A DNA stretch of 64,000 nt from Myxococcales bacterium (GTDB lineage: Bacteria; Myxococcota_A; Polyangia; Polyangiales; Polyangiaceae). Shown one piece after another: positions 8,303 through 16,583 of this stretch; position 1 is the stretch's first letter, and every line of letters begins with the position of its first letter. A program made the translations under genes and the position numbers. The notes beneath the pieces are model-generated. The model was not told the DNA's origin, ran no database searches, and saw only the letters and a list, made by a program, of their open reading frames with translations. Where the stretch lies: the NCBI GenBank assembly GCA_016712525.1, contig JADJQX010000001.1, positions 2,246,001-2,310,000 of the forward strand, given 5' to 3'.

Positions 8303-9433
8303 TCAGGCCTTCGGCTTCGCCTTGCCGAGCACCCGGTTTCGGAGCACGAGGGCCGGCTCCTCGACGCGCACGGTGAAGAGCACGCCGAGCGCGAAGGTGA
8401 GCGTCACGTACACGATCGAGCCGACGACGCCGCTGCCGAGGTGCTTCGTGATGTACGGCCCCACCACCGGGTGCCACAAATACCAGTTGTAGCTGTAGTA
8501 CGCGACGAACCGCACGGGCCAAAAGAGGCCTTGGAGCGGGCCCTTCGTCGGGTCGGTGTGGTAGGCGCCCAAGATCGCGAGGAACACCGAGAACGGCACG
8601 AGGGTGAAGAGGATCACCTTGTGGAAGAAGTCCCCGATGGGCATACCGCGCTTCTCGGCGAGCACGTCGAACGCGAGCGCCCCGAAGAAGATCACCACGC
8701 CCGCGAGCACGAGAGGCAGCCTCGGCGCCCGCTTGACGAGCTCGGGCTTGAAGCGAACGAGCACGGCGAGCAGCACACCCCACGCGAGCGCGTCGATGCG
8801 GTTGTGGGTGGCCGAGTACGTCTCTTTGCCGAAGCGAAAGCCCGCGAGCTTCCCGAGCATCCCGAGGGCGATGGCGCCACCGACGAGGAAGAAGAGCGGC
8901 TTGATCTTCTGCCCCGTGATGCGACGGAGCACGAGCATCGACACGGGCAAGAGCACGTAGAAGTGCTCCTCGACGCACAAGGACCACACGTGATCGAACG
9001 CGGGGTGCGGCGTGCCTCGGTAGTTCTGGAAGAAGAAGAGGTACCGAGGCCAGTGCTCGATCGTGATGAGCATCTCGGGCCGCTCCACGCGGTAGAGCAG
9101 GTACGCCGCGCCCGTGCCCACGAAGAGCATCGTGTAGTACGAGGGCCAGATCTTGAACGCGCGCGCCGCGAAGAAGCTCGGGAAACGAAAGGGCTCCGGC
9201 GTGTCCCATTTGGCCACCAAGATGCGGCCGATGAGGAGCCCCGACACGACGAAGAACACGTCCACCCCGAGGTACCCGTAGGGCAGGATCTCCCCGTGGT
9301 AGAGCACCACGGTGAGGATCGCGAGCCCACGGAACACGTCGACCGCGGGCACCCTCCCCTCCTGCGAGAGAGACTTCCGGACCTCGCGCCCGAAGATGGC
9401 ATCGCGCACGGAATCGAGGGGAGAGGTCGTCAT
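8303..9433 (-). CDS. Acyltransferase family 3 membrane protein (OafA/YrhL-like)
   Basis: 376 residues with about ten membrane segments. The N-terminal block (PAVDVFRGLAILTVVLYHG, about 29-47) is the family signature with the Arg and His held to be catalytic. GYLGVDVFFVVSGLLIGRIL and the FFAARAFKIWPSYY segment follow in the usual order. Family members transfer acetyl or other acyl groups to sugars of surface polysaccharides, lipopolysaccharide or peptidoglycan. It is convergent with, and 6 bp from, the esterase-like lipoprotein gene, so an acylation/deacylation pair is an appealing but unproven idea. The C-terminus is Lys-rich and cytoplasmic. Confidence 0.92.
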   Translation of the reverse strand: MTTSPLDSVRDAIFGREVRKSLSQEGRVPAVDVFRGLAILTVVLYHGEILPYGYLGVDVFFVVSGLLIGRILVAKWDTPEPFRFPSFFAARAFKIWPSYYTMLFVGTGAAYLLYRVERPEMLITIEHWPRYLFFFQNYRGTPHPAFDHVWSLCVEEHFYVLLPVSMLVLRRITGQKIKPLFFLVGGAIALGMLGKLAGFRFGKETYSATHNRIDALAWGVLLAVLVRFKPELVKRAPRLPLVLAGVVIFFGALAFDVLAEKRGMPIGDFFHKVILFTLVPFSVFLAILGAYHTDPTKGPLQGLFWPVRFVAYYSYNWYLWHPVVGPYITKHLGSGVVGSIVYVTLTFALGVLFTVRVEEPALVLRNRVLGKAKPKA

Positions 9434-9540
9434 GTCGGAGGTTCGTGGATGGGGCGTGGAAGGCCGCTGACGCGCGGCACGCTACCACGAGGTCACGCGC
9501 CGGCTCCGGCCGGTTGACCCATCACCCTAGTCGATGGGAT

Positions 9541-9570
9541 CTATCGGAAGATCGTCTCTTCCGTCGATAG
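9541..9570. other. Inverted repeat upstream of pirin
   Basis: Arms CTATC-GGAAGA (9541-9551) and TCTTCC-GTC-GATAG (9557-9570) pair over 11 bp with a 3-nt bulge and a 5-nt loop. It lies 37 bp before the pirin ATG. It could be an operator or a 5' UTR hairpin; no promoter fixes which. Confidence 0.4.
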
Positions 9571-9607
9571 GTTGGCGGTCCTACCCTCTTCGCTCGAGGA
9601 GGCTCCC

Positions 9608-10324
9608 ATGACCCAGTCCGCTTCGTCCCCGTCGTTCACCGTTCGCCGCGCCGCCGATCGCGGCCGCGCCGAGCACGGGTGGCTCTCGTCGCGCCATACG
9701 TTCTCGTTCGCCGACTACCACGACCCACGTTGGATGGGCTTTCGTGCCCTGCGCGTCATCAACGACGACCGCGTCGCGGCCGCCAAGGGCTTCGGCACGC
9801 ACGGCCACAAGGACATGGAGATCGTGTCGTACGTGCTCGCGGGCGAGCTCGGCCACAAGGACTCGATGGGCAACGGCTCGGTCATCGTGCCCGGAGACGT
9901 GCAGCGGATGAGCGCCGGCACGGGGGTGCTCCACAGCGAGATGAACCCTTCGCCGACGAGCCCGGTGCACTTTCTCCAGATCTGGATCCAGCCGAGCGAG
10001 CGCGGCATCGCGCCGGGGTACGAGCAGAAGCGGTTCTCGCGCGAGGAGAAGCTCGGGGTCATGCGCCTCGTGGCGTCCCCCGACGGGAGCGGGGGGAGCG
10101 TCGTGATCCACGCCGACGCCCGGCTCTACGCCACGATCGTCGAGGCGGGCACGTCGGTGACTCATACCGTACCGTCGGGTCGGCACACGTGGATTCACGT
10201 CGCCAAAGGCGAAGTGACGCTCGGGGATCTCACGCTCGACGCGGGCGACGCGGCGTTCTCGAGCGACGCGGGTACGTTCAGGCTGTCGGGCGATGGGGAG
10301 GTGCTCGTGTTCGACCTCGGCTGA
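9608..10324 (+). CDS. Pirin-family cupin protein (YhhW-like)
   Basis: 238 residues from the ATG at 9608, preceded by GAGGAGG 6 nt upstream. The N-terminal pirin cupin begins with HTFSFADYHDPRWMGFRALR. The expected metal ligands are visible as His-x-His in GTHGHKDMEIVSYV and His/Glu in VLHSEMN. The second cupin half ends with a typical VLVFDLG. Bacterial members of this short class are quercetin 2,3-dioxygenase-like or regulatory proteins of uncertain physiological role. It stands alone, convergent with the fibro-slime gene, 12 bp away. Confidence 0.92.
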   Translation: MTQSASSPSFTVRRAADRGRAEHGWLSSRHTFSFADYHDPRWMGFRALRVINDDRVAAAKGFGTHGHKDMEIVSYVLAGELGHKDSMGNGSVIVPGDVQRMSAGTGVLHSEMNPSPTSPVHFLQIWIQPSERGIAPGYEQKRFSREEKLGVMRLVASPDGSGGSVVIHADARLYATIVEAGTSVTHTVPSGRHTWIHVAKGEVTLGDLTLDAGDAAFSSDAGTFRLSGDGEVLVFDLG

Positions 10325-10336
10325 GGCCGGACTTCG

Positions 10337-11200
10337 CTACTTGATGATGGGCGCGCAGTTCGTGAACTTGAGCGTCGTCTCGAGGCGGAAGTTCGACTCG
10401 ACCGTGTGGCGCTCCGCGAAGAAGAAGTCGAGCGCGTAGGTCTGGCCCTTCACGATGCCGAGGCGCGCGGCTTCGGCGTCGAGGTCGACCGTGGCCTCTT
10501 GGGCGACGTGCACTCCGCCGAGGTCGACCACACGTTTTCCGCCGATGAAGACCCAGACGTCGTCGTCGCCGCGGAACTTGAACACCTCGCCGCCGCCGTA
10601 CGAAAACTCGGTGTGGAGCTCGTACGTGAAGTGGTAGTCGTGTGGGAAATTTGGAGTGTTTCCGAAGCCTTCGGGGTCGTTGTCGAGCGGGAAGAACGCG
10701 TTCGAGTCGAACACGGTGCGGCCGGTCTGCGGGTCGACCTGGGCGGGGAGCAAGAACAGCTTCTTCTGGTTCACGTTCGGGGTGTCGCGGAACCACTGGT
10801 CGAACGCTGCCTTGCCGTTCGTCGTCGGGGTGGTCGGGTTCCCGGCGTACACGGGCTTGCCGTCAGCGCCGATCGTCTCTTCGACCATGCCGCGATCGTC
10901 GCCGGTCGTGCCCTCGAAGTCGGGGTGGCCGCCGGGCTCGTCCTTGCCTTTGAAATCGCGGAGCACGCCGAGCAAGCTCGGGCCGCAGCCCCCGTCGCCG
11001 CCGTCCGGGCGTGTGCCGCCGTCGGGGAGCGGGAACCCACCGTCGGGTACGGTCGAGCCCGTGTCCACGCTCGAGTCGCGGCCGTCACCGCCTGCGTCGA
11101 ACGTGGCGTCGGGGCCGACGGTGGTCTCGCAGGCGACGAACCCGGCGAGGAGCGTGAGGGCGGCGGGCGCCACGAGGGCGCGAAGGAAGGGGCGAGACAC
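10337..11200 (-). CDS. Fibro-slime domain lipoprotein
   Basis: 287 residues. A signal peptide ending at LLAGFVAC is followed by an Asp/Gly/Thr-rich linker (about 25-72) and a fibro-slime domain (about 75-285). The characteristic strands are present: FNTPNFPHDYHFTYELHTEF-type region, then FKFRGDDDVWVFIGGKRVVD, LGGVH, and DFFFAERHT near the end. The domain is known from slime-mould and fibrobacter extracellular matrix proteins and is frequent in myxobacteria, so a surface or slime-associated role is likely. The chosen GTG start is directly abutted by AGGAGG, an unusually short spacing, so the exact start is uncertain. Divergent from a VWA lipoprotein. Confidence 0.85.
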   Translation of the reverse strand: MSRPFLRALVAPAALTLLAGFVACETTVGPDATFDAGGDGRDSSVDTGSTVPDGGFPLPDGGTRPDGGDGGCGPSLLGVLRDFKGKDEPGGHPDFEGTTGDDRGMVEETIGADGKPVYAGNPTTPTTNGKAAFDQWFRDTPNVNQKKLFLLPAQVDPQTGRTVFDSNAFFPLDNDPEGFGNTPNFPHDYHFTYELHTEFSYGGGEVFKFRGDDDVWVFIGGKRVVDLGGVHVAQEATVDLDAEAARLGIVKGQTYALDFFFAERHTVESNFRLETTLKFTNCAPIIK

Positions 11201-11256
11201 CCTCCTACCTTACGCTGGGCTCCACGTGCGCGCACCCCCGACGTCGAGGCTCCCGG

Positions 11257-11272
11257 GGCCTTTCGTGTGCCA
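11257..11272 (-). promoter_or_regulatory. Weak sigma54-type promoter candidate
   Basis: On the minus strand the 16-mer TGGCACACGAAAGGCC keeps the GG-N10-GC spacing and a perfect -24 block, but the -12 block reads AGGC instead of TTGC. A start site near 11246 would leave a leader of about 45 nt before the fibro-slime gene. Confidence 0.3.
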
Positions 11273-11325
11273 AATCCGTGCGTTTCGAGCGGGCTCGGCT
11301 ACCCTGCGCCCAGGAGCTTCCTTCG

Positions 11326-12528
11326 ATGCGCGTCCCGAACACGTCTCGCTCTCCGTCTCGTCCGTCGTCTCGCCCACGCCTCGGCGTCGCCCTCGCCTCC
11401 ACGTTCGCCGCGTTGGGGCTCGTCTCGGCGATGGCCGCGTGCGGCTCGCGTACGGGCCTCTTCGCCGACGACACGGCGCTCCTCCCCGACGGCGCGCTCC
11501 CGGTCGACGCGCGAGTCGATGCTCCCGTCGACGGGGCCATCCCGTGCACTCCAGGCAGGTTCGCGTTCGAGCTCGCCACCGCGCAGCTCATGTTCGTGAT
11601 CGATCGTTCGGGGTCGATGGCGTACTCGCTCGATGGCCAGCAGCCCGACGAGAACGGCCGCCTCCCGCTCGGCGTCCCCTCGCGGTGGAACGTGCTCCGT
11701 GACTCGCTCGTCGAGACGCTCACGCCCTTCGACACGGCCCTCGCGCTCGGCGCCAAGTTCTACCCCGAAGAGCACACCCTCGGCCCCGCGCCACCCGACG
11801 AGGCCTGCGCCACGGCCGACGGGGTCGGCATCGCACCCGGTCGTGGGAAGGCCCAAGAGATCCTTCGGGTCTTCGATCGCACGCCGCCGAACGGTGGCAC
11901 GCCGACAGCCGAGGCCGTGCGCCTCGCCGCCAAGTACCTCGCGGGCACACGCTCGGTCGCGCGCACCCTCGTCGTCGCGACCGACGGCGCGCCCAACTGC
12001 AACGAGGACCTCGACAAGACCCGCTGCGTTTGCACGAGCGGAACCACGAGCTGCGCGAGCTCTCGCACCGGCGAGTACAACTGCCTCGACGACGTGCGCG
12101 CGGTGCGGGTCATCACCGACATCTTCCAAAACCAGAAGATCCCCGTGTACGTCGTCGGCATCGGCGGCGAAGAGCGCCCCGAGCTCGCGAAGGCCCTCGA
12201 GGACATGGCCGTGGCCGGTGGCCGCGCGAAACCCACGTCCCCGCGGCACTACCGCGTGCAGACGCCCGAGGAGATGCGCGACGCCTTTACGACCATCCGC
12301 GACAGCGTTGCAAGGTGCACGTATCTCACGCCGTCGGCCCCGACCGACCCGAGCGCCATCACGGTCGAGATCGACGGGCGTACGATCCCGAGGGACCCCA
12401 CGCGCACCTTCGGGTGGGACTGGGTCGATCGCGAGTTCGGCACCCTCGCGTTCTTCGGCGAGGCGTGCACGCTCGCGTCGGGTGGGAGCTCGACGGTCAA
12501 CGGGGTCGTGCGCTGCGACAATCCGTAA
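11326..12528 (+). CDS. VWA-domain lipoprotein
   Basis: 400 residues from the ATG at 11326, preceded by CAGGAG; a GTG 48 nt upstream is less well placed. The lipobox is SAMAAC. After an Asp/Val/Pro linker, a von Willebrand factor A domain (about 85-330) begins with the MIDAS motif DRSGSMA; TPTAEA and VATDGAPNC supply the later metal-site Thr and Asp. A Cys-rich insertion (CVCTSGTTSCASS) follows. A short C-terminal domain (about 335-400) carries paired Cys. Metal-dependent adhesion or ligand binding at the cell surface is expected. This architecture recurs in Polyangiales proteomes, but I know of no characterised function. Confidence 0.85.
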   Translation: MRVPNTSRSPSRPSSRPRLGVALASTFAALGLVSAMAACGSRTGLFADDTALLPDGALPVDARVDAPVDGAIPCTPGRFAFELATAQLMFVIDRSGSMAYSLDGQQPDENGRLPLGVPSRWNVLRDSLVETLTPFDTALALGAKFYPEEHTLGPAPPDEACATADGVGIAPGRGKAQEILRVFDRTPPNGGTPTAEAVRLAAKYLAGTRSVARTLVVATDGAPNCNEDLDKTRCVCTSGTTSCASSRTGEYNCLDDVRAVRVITDIFQNQKIPVYVVGIGGEERPELAKALEDMAVAGGRAKPTSPRHYRVQTPEEMRDAFTTIRDSVARCTYLTPSAPTDPSAITVEIDGRTIPRDPTRTFGWDWVDREFGTLAFFGEACTLASGGSSTVNGVVRCDNP

Positions 12529-12580
12529 GTGCTCGATAGTTAAGCTGAAACGTGCCCTTTTGTCGGCGCTGGGAGGGCGC

Positions 12581-13609
12581 TCACGGGAGGCTCGCGAACC
12601 AGCGCCACGTGAGCGTCCGGTACTCTTCGCGCACGGTGTGGTTCCAGTCGTGGGGCCACGACGCGTTGAAGTACGGATCTTCGCAGAACACCACCGGGGC
12701 CGTGGCTTTGCAGCCCGCGTAGCTCACGCATCCTTCCTTCATGGGGTTCGGCGTCGTGGTGCCCGAGCACCCGTTCACGCCCGACCACGCCTCCGCGGCG
12801 GACTTTCCCCACTCGAAGCGCTCGTCGTCGTCGCGGGTGCGGTGCGTGACGAGCACGGGGAGCTGACCGCATTTCGTCAAGCTTCCTCCGAGGCTGCCGT
12901 CGCCCACCGAGATGGCCTTCACGAGCTCGGGGTGGGTGCACCCGAGCATGTGCGTGAACTTGCCGCCGTAGCTGAACCCGAACGCGAAGACCTTGGTCGT
13001 GTCGACGCAGTACGCGTCCGACAGATCGCCGATCATCTTCTGGACGAACGACGTGTCCTTGTCGCCGCCGAGCGCCCACGTGGGGCCCTGCGAGTCGGGG
13101 TAGACGACGATGGCCTTGCCGTCGACGTGGTCCTCCATCTTGAACCACGACTGGAAGCCTTTGCCGTTCGCGTACCAGCCGTGAAAGACGAGCACGACGG
13201 GGAGCTTCGTCTGGCCGTCATAGCGCTCGGGAGCCCACACGTGAAACGTGCGCCCGGTGGTGGTGGTGTGGGTCACGCCACGAGGCGCCGAGGCCACCTT
13301 TTGTCCACATCCGCGCGCCGAGGCCTGCGCGCTCGGGGGAGGCGAGGGGGGCGCGGAGCCGCTCGAGGCCGTGCCCGTCGCCGACGCGGCCGCTTGGGCG
13401 GAAGCCAGGACCGATGCCGCGGGGGACGGGCGAGGGGCGGGCGAGGGGATCGGCGCTGGGCTCGTCGCGACCGGCGGCCCCGAGACGACGACGGGGGTGG
13501 GCGGCAGCGACGCGACGGGGCGAATGGGCTGGGCCTCGTCGCGCCGGCACCCGACGAGCGCGACGAGCGACACGAGGCAAGCGAGTCCGGAGGTTCGAGC
13601 GAGCGACAT
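12581..13609 (-). CDS. Secreted PHB-depolymerase/feruloyl-esterase-like lipoprotein
   Basis: 342 residues from the ATG at 13607-13609. The lipobox VALVGC is followed by a long Ala/Pro/Ser linker (about 25-95). The alpha/beta hydrolase domain starts with GRTFHVWAPERYDG. It has LVFHGWYANG as the oxyanion region, nucleophile Ser in GFSYGG, the acid region around VTHRTRDDD, and His in WPHDWNHT. The order fits the LpqC/poly(3-hydroxybutyrate) depolymerase or feruloyl esterase group. Several Cys pairs suit a protein outside the cytoplasm. It is convergent with the VWA gene. The substrate is not determinable from sequence. Confidence 0.85.
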   Translation of the reverse strand: MSLARTSGLACLVSLVALVGCRRDEAQPIRPVASLPPTPVVVSGPPVATSPAPIPSPAPRPSPAASVLASAQAAASATGTASSGSAPPSPPPSAQASARGCGQKVASAPRGVTHTTTTGRTFHVWAPERYDGQTKLPVVLVFHGWYANGKGFQSWFKMEDHVDGKAIVVYPDSQGPTWALGGDKDTSFVQKMIGDLSDAYCVDTTKVFAFGFSYGGKFTHMLGCTHPELVKAISVGDGSLGGSLTKCGQLPVLVTHRTRDDDERFEWGKSAAEAWSGVNGCSGTTTPNPMKEGCVSYAGCKATAPVVFCEDPYFNASWPHDWNHTVREEYRTLTWRWFASLP

Positions 13610-13664
13610 GGGCACCTTCGGAGCTACCACACGGGGCCGCGAGGGAGGATTCCCGTCGCGCGAC

Positions 13665-13700
13665 AAAACACACGGGGGCAGCGGAAATTCCACTGCCCCC
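13665..13700 (-). terminator. Intrinsic terminator after the Cys-rich gene
   Basis: Arms GGGGGCAG (13674-13681) and CTGCCCCC (13693-13700) form an 8-bp stem with two further inner pairs. On the minus strand a TTTT run follows after GTGTG. It lies 24 bp beyond the stop of the Cys-rich surface protein gene. Confidence 0.6.
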
Positions 13701-13724
13701 TTCGATGCGATGCTCCCGAGAGAC

Positions 13725-14615
13725 TCAGGCGGCGCGGCGGCGGCGGCGCGCGGCGAGCACGAGCGCGCCGATACCCGCAGCGATGCCGGCGGCGCCGATG
13801 GGGCGCGACTGCCCGGCGGGGGCGAGGTTGCAGGCGCCGATGTTCGCGGTCGCCTCACCCTCGGCCTGGCACCCGTCTCCATTGCAGTCGGCCGAGCCGC
13901 GCGCGGTCACGTCGACCCGGAGGTTCAGGATCTTCTGGAGCGCGTCGATGCAGTTTTGGAGGTTTCCGCCCGTGTCGACGAAGTTGCCGTCGCAGAAGAG
14001 GGCGCCTTCGGGCTTCTCGCACTGCACCTTGCAGCCGCCGGAGAACTCGGCTTTGCACGAGGCGTAGGTCTCGGCCTGGCATTTCACGTTGCAGTCGAAG
14101 TTCGCCTGGGCCGTGCACGAGCCGTTGCAACACGCGCCACACTGGGTCTGACAGGCGGCGCTCGGGGGCGTGCCCTTGCACGAGGCGTCGCAGCGGGCGC
14201 TACACGAGGCCTTGCACGAGGCCTGACACTCGCTCTTGTTCGCGTTGCTCTCGCAGCGCGCGGTGCAGTCGGTGCCGCAGTCGGCGTCGCAGTTGGCTTT
14301 GCAGTCGAACTTGCCCGGGTCGGCGTTGCAGGTGGCGTTGCAGCTCCCGCCGCAGGTGCCGGTGCACTGGGTGGTCACGTTCGCGGTGCAGCGGCCGTCG
14401 CATTTGGCCTGGAATTTCCCGGCGCACGCGGCCTCGAAGCGGACGGGCTCGCACTGCGCCGTACAGCCGCCCTTCACCTCGACCTTGCAGTTCGCGTTGG
14501 CCTTCACGTCGATGTTTCCGCAGGCCTCGATGCCGGCGTGGGCCGCCGTTGGGGCGAGGAAGAGCGCGCCGGCGAGCGCGGCGGCAGAGAGGGCACGTGC
14601 GGTCAGTCGATTCAT
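13725..14615 (-). CDS. Cys-rich repeat surface protein with C-terminal anchor
   Basis: 296 residues. A Sec signal peptide (about 1-30, ending AHAG) is followed by about 150 residues in which Cys recurs every third or fourth residue (for example CKASCSARCDASCKG), giving more than 45 Cys. A less Cys-rich domain (about 190-265) follows. The end is a Pro/Ala/Gly-Gln linker, a hydrophobic helix (GAAGIAAGIGALVLAA) and an RRRRR tail, the layout of a C-terminal sorting/anchoring signal. GGAGG precedes the ATG. The regular Cys spacing suggests a disulphide-bonded, rod-like extracellular protein. I do not recognise a named family. Confidence 0.75.
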   Translation of the reverse strand: MNRLTARALSAAALAGALFLAPTAAHAGIEACGNIDVKANANCKVEVKGGCTAQCEPVRFEAACAGKFQAKCDGRCTANVTTQCTGTCGGSCNATCNADPGKFDCKANCDADCGTDCTARCESNANKSECQASCKASCSARCDASCKGTPPSAACQTQCGACCNGSCTAQANFDCNVKCQAETYASCKAEFSGGCKVQCEKPEGALFCDGNFVDTGGNLQNCIDALQKILNLRVDVTARGSADCNGDGCQAEGEATANIGACNLAPAGQSRPIGAAGIAAGIGALVLAARRRRRAA

Positions 14616-14918
14616 GAAAGCCTCCAAAGTCTCGGGCGCGTGGCCCGCATGACGGCGTCTTAGGTTGGGACGGACGAGCCGCCCATCGAAGCAATTCACG
14701 GTCCACTCGGGAAAAAGATGCCCGCGTTCGGCGCCGAATTCCGCGTGGCGCGCGCTCGGGGGCTCGATCGACGGGCGGAGGCGTGACACCGAGATCCGGG
14801 CGTCACCAACCCGAGGATACAGGGGCGCGCCGGACCGGGGCGGGGTTTCTCGAGCGGTAACGCGCGGAGACATGCGCAGGCGGCTTGCGCCCACCCCTCG
14901 GCCCTGCGATGGGAAGGC
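14616..14918. other. Intergenic gap between divergent genes
   Basis: 303 bp between the Cys-rich protein gene and the pseudouridine synthase gene. It must hold both promoters, but I find no convincing -35/-10 pair, no RNA gene and no credible ORF. An imperfect inverted repeat with GTGAC/GTCAC ends lies near 14783-14806. Confidence 0.4.
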
Positions 14919-15587
14919 GTGGATCCGGCCCCTCCTACCTTTCTCTACCGTGACGACGCGCTCGTCGTGGTCGACAAGCCCGCGGGGCTCCTCTGCCATC
15001 GCTCCGAGCTCGCGCCGGACCGAGACGTCGTGATGATTCGTGTCCGCGACGCGCTCGGGGCGTACGTGTACCCGGTGCATAGGCTCGACCGCGGCACGAG
15101 CGGGGCGCTGCTCTTCGCGCTCTCGTCGGAGGTCGCAGCGCGGCTGCGCACGGAGTTCGACGAGGCGCGTGTGAAGAAGCGCTACGTCGCGATCGCGCGA
15201 GGTGTCGTTCCGGAGGCCGTGCGGGTCGACTACGCCATCCCCAAGGCCGAAGGCTCGAAGGAGCGTGTGCCCGCGGTCACGTCGGTGCGAAGGCTCGCGG
15301 CCGGGGATCACGTGAGCTTCGTCGAGTGCCTCCCGGAGACGGGGCGATACCACCAGATTCGGCGCCACCTCGCGCACCTTCGCCACCCGCTCGCGCTCGA
15401 CTCGAACTACGGGACGGGCTGGTTCAATCGGCACGTGCGGGACACGACGGGGCTCACGCGGCTCGCGCTGCACGCCGCGGGGCTCACGTTCGAGCACCCG
15501 GTTACGGGGGCGCCGCTCTCCGTCGAGGCCCCGCTCCCCGACGATCTGCGTCGTGCGATCGAGGTGCTCGGGCTCACGGGCGCGTGA
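14919..15587 (+). CDS. RluA-family pseudouridine synthase
   Basis: 222 residues from a GTG with GGGAAGG upstream. The catalytic motif HRLDRGTSG carries the Asp that attacks the uridine; DDALVVVDKPAGLLCH and GRYHQIRRHLAH are the other family blocks. There is no S4 domain, and the length and motif variants suit the compact TruC-like members (tRNA U65) better than RluC/RluD, but the exact target uridine cannot be read from sequence. Confidence 0.88.
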   Translation: MDPAPPTFLYRDDALVVVDKPAGLLCHRSELAPDRDVVMIRVRDALGAYVYPVHRLDRGTSGALLFALSSEVAARLRTEFDEARVKKRYVAIARGVVPEAVRVDYAIPKAEGSKERVPAVTSVRRLAAGDHVSFVECLPETGRYHQIRRHLAHLRHPLALDSNYGTGWFNRHVRDTTGLTRLALHAAGLTFEHPVTGAPLSVEAPLPDDLRRAIEVLGLTGA

Positions 15588-15606
15588 TGCGCATCGAGGG
15601 CGAAGG

Positions 15607-16554
15607 TCACGGCTCGCGGACCTCGGCGACGCGGAACCGCACGTCCACCCGTACACGCGCAGGGGGCTTTTTTCCCGCGGGAGGTGGCGCGACAGGGGCC
15701 TTGTGCGCGGCGAGTGCCCGGAGGCGCGAAGCGGGGACGCCGAGGCGCTCGAGCTCCCTCTCGACGGCGACGGCCCGGGCGAGCGTGAGCCTCTTCCACT
15801 CGGTGATGGGCTCCTCGTCGCACGGCGCGGCTTCGATGGTCACCACGAGCCCGCGGCTCGCGCGCAGGGTGTCGGCGACGGGGACGACCTTCGCGCGCTC
15901 GGCCTCGTCGAGGTCCGTCGCGAGGTAGCCCACGTCGAGTGGGCCTACGAACACCGCGCCGAGGGCCGCCTCGAGCACGTTCGGCTCGGTCTCGGGGGCG
16001 CGCCTTCGCACGAGGGTGAGGGCGAGGGCCGGGTCGTTGGCCGCGCGGCGAATGGCGCCCGCTAGGGTGGACGTGTCCTCGTCGAGGCCCGTCTCACCCT
16101 GAAAAAATAGGCCTTTCGGCGTCATCGCGACGGTACCCCATCGGACCTTGGCGCTCGCCGAGAGCGCCGCACGGAGCTTCGCGGGGGGCGTCGCGGACGT
16201 GTCTTCGGTGAGGCTCGAGGCTTCGACGTCGAACGTGGGGAACGTCGAGCGCGTGACGGCCACGAGCGCCCTCCGTTCGGCCTCGGAAGGGACCGCGCCC
16301 ACGAGCGTGACACGACCTGGCTCGATCGTGGCGCGGAGCGTGGCGCCCTTCGGAGCCTCCGGGGCCACGACGAGCGCCGGGGTGCGTGCATGTGCGTGGC
16401 TCGCCGCGACGCGGGACCGAACGTGCGCGAGGGCCCCGAGCACCACGAGCACGACGAGCGCCGCGAGCGTGCCACGCGTCTGCCACTCGTCCTCCGACAG
16501 CCGAGCCATGCGGGCCGTGTACTCGTCGGTCGCGCGCGCGTCCACCCTCGACAT
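15607..16554 (-). CDS. Membrane-anchored BON/OmpA-like protein
   Basis: 315 residues. A short cytoplasmic N-terminus precedes one membrane helix (about 25-42, LAALVVLVVLGALAHV). A BON-like beta-alpha segment follows (ATIEPGRVTLVGAVPSEAER). The C-terminal third resembles a reduced OmpA-type peptidoglycan-binding fold (TLARAVAVERELERLGVPASRL, then a basic Lys/Pro tail and RVDVRF). The usual two-residue ligand Asp/Arg pattern is not clear, so murein binding is doubtful. A second ATG at 16507-16509 is an alternative start. Divergent from the M28 peptidase gene with 29 bp between starts. Confidence 0.65.
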   Translation of the reverse strand: MSRVDARATDEYTARMARLSEDEWQTRGTLAALVVLVVLGALAHVRSRVAASHAHARTPALVVAPEAPKGATLRATIEPGRVTLVGAVPSEAERRALVAVTRSTFPTFDVEASSLTEDTSATPPAKLRAALSASAKVRWGTVAMTPKGLFFQGETGLDEDTSTLAGAIRRAANDPALALTLVRRRAPETEPNVLEAALGAVFVGPLDVGYLATDLDEAERAKVVPVADTLRASRGLVVTIEAAPCDEEPITEWKRLTLARAVAVERELERLGVPASRLRALAAHKAPVAPPPAGKKPPARVRVDVRFRVAEVREP

Positions 16555-16583
16555 GGCGGCGCGCCCCGTGGGAAACGTCACGC

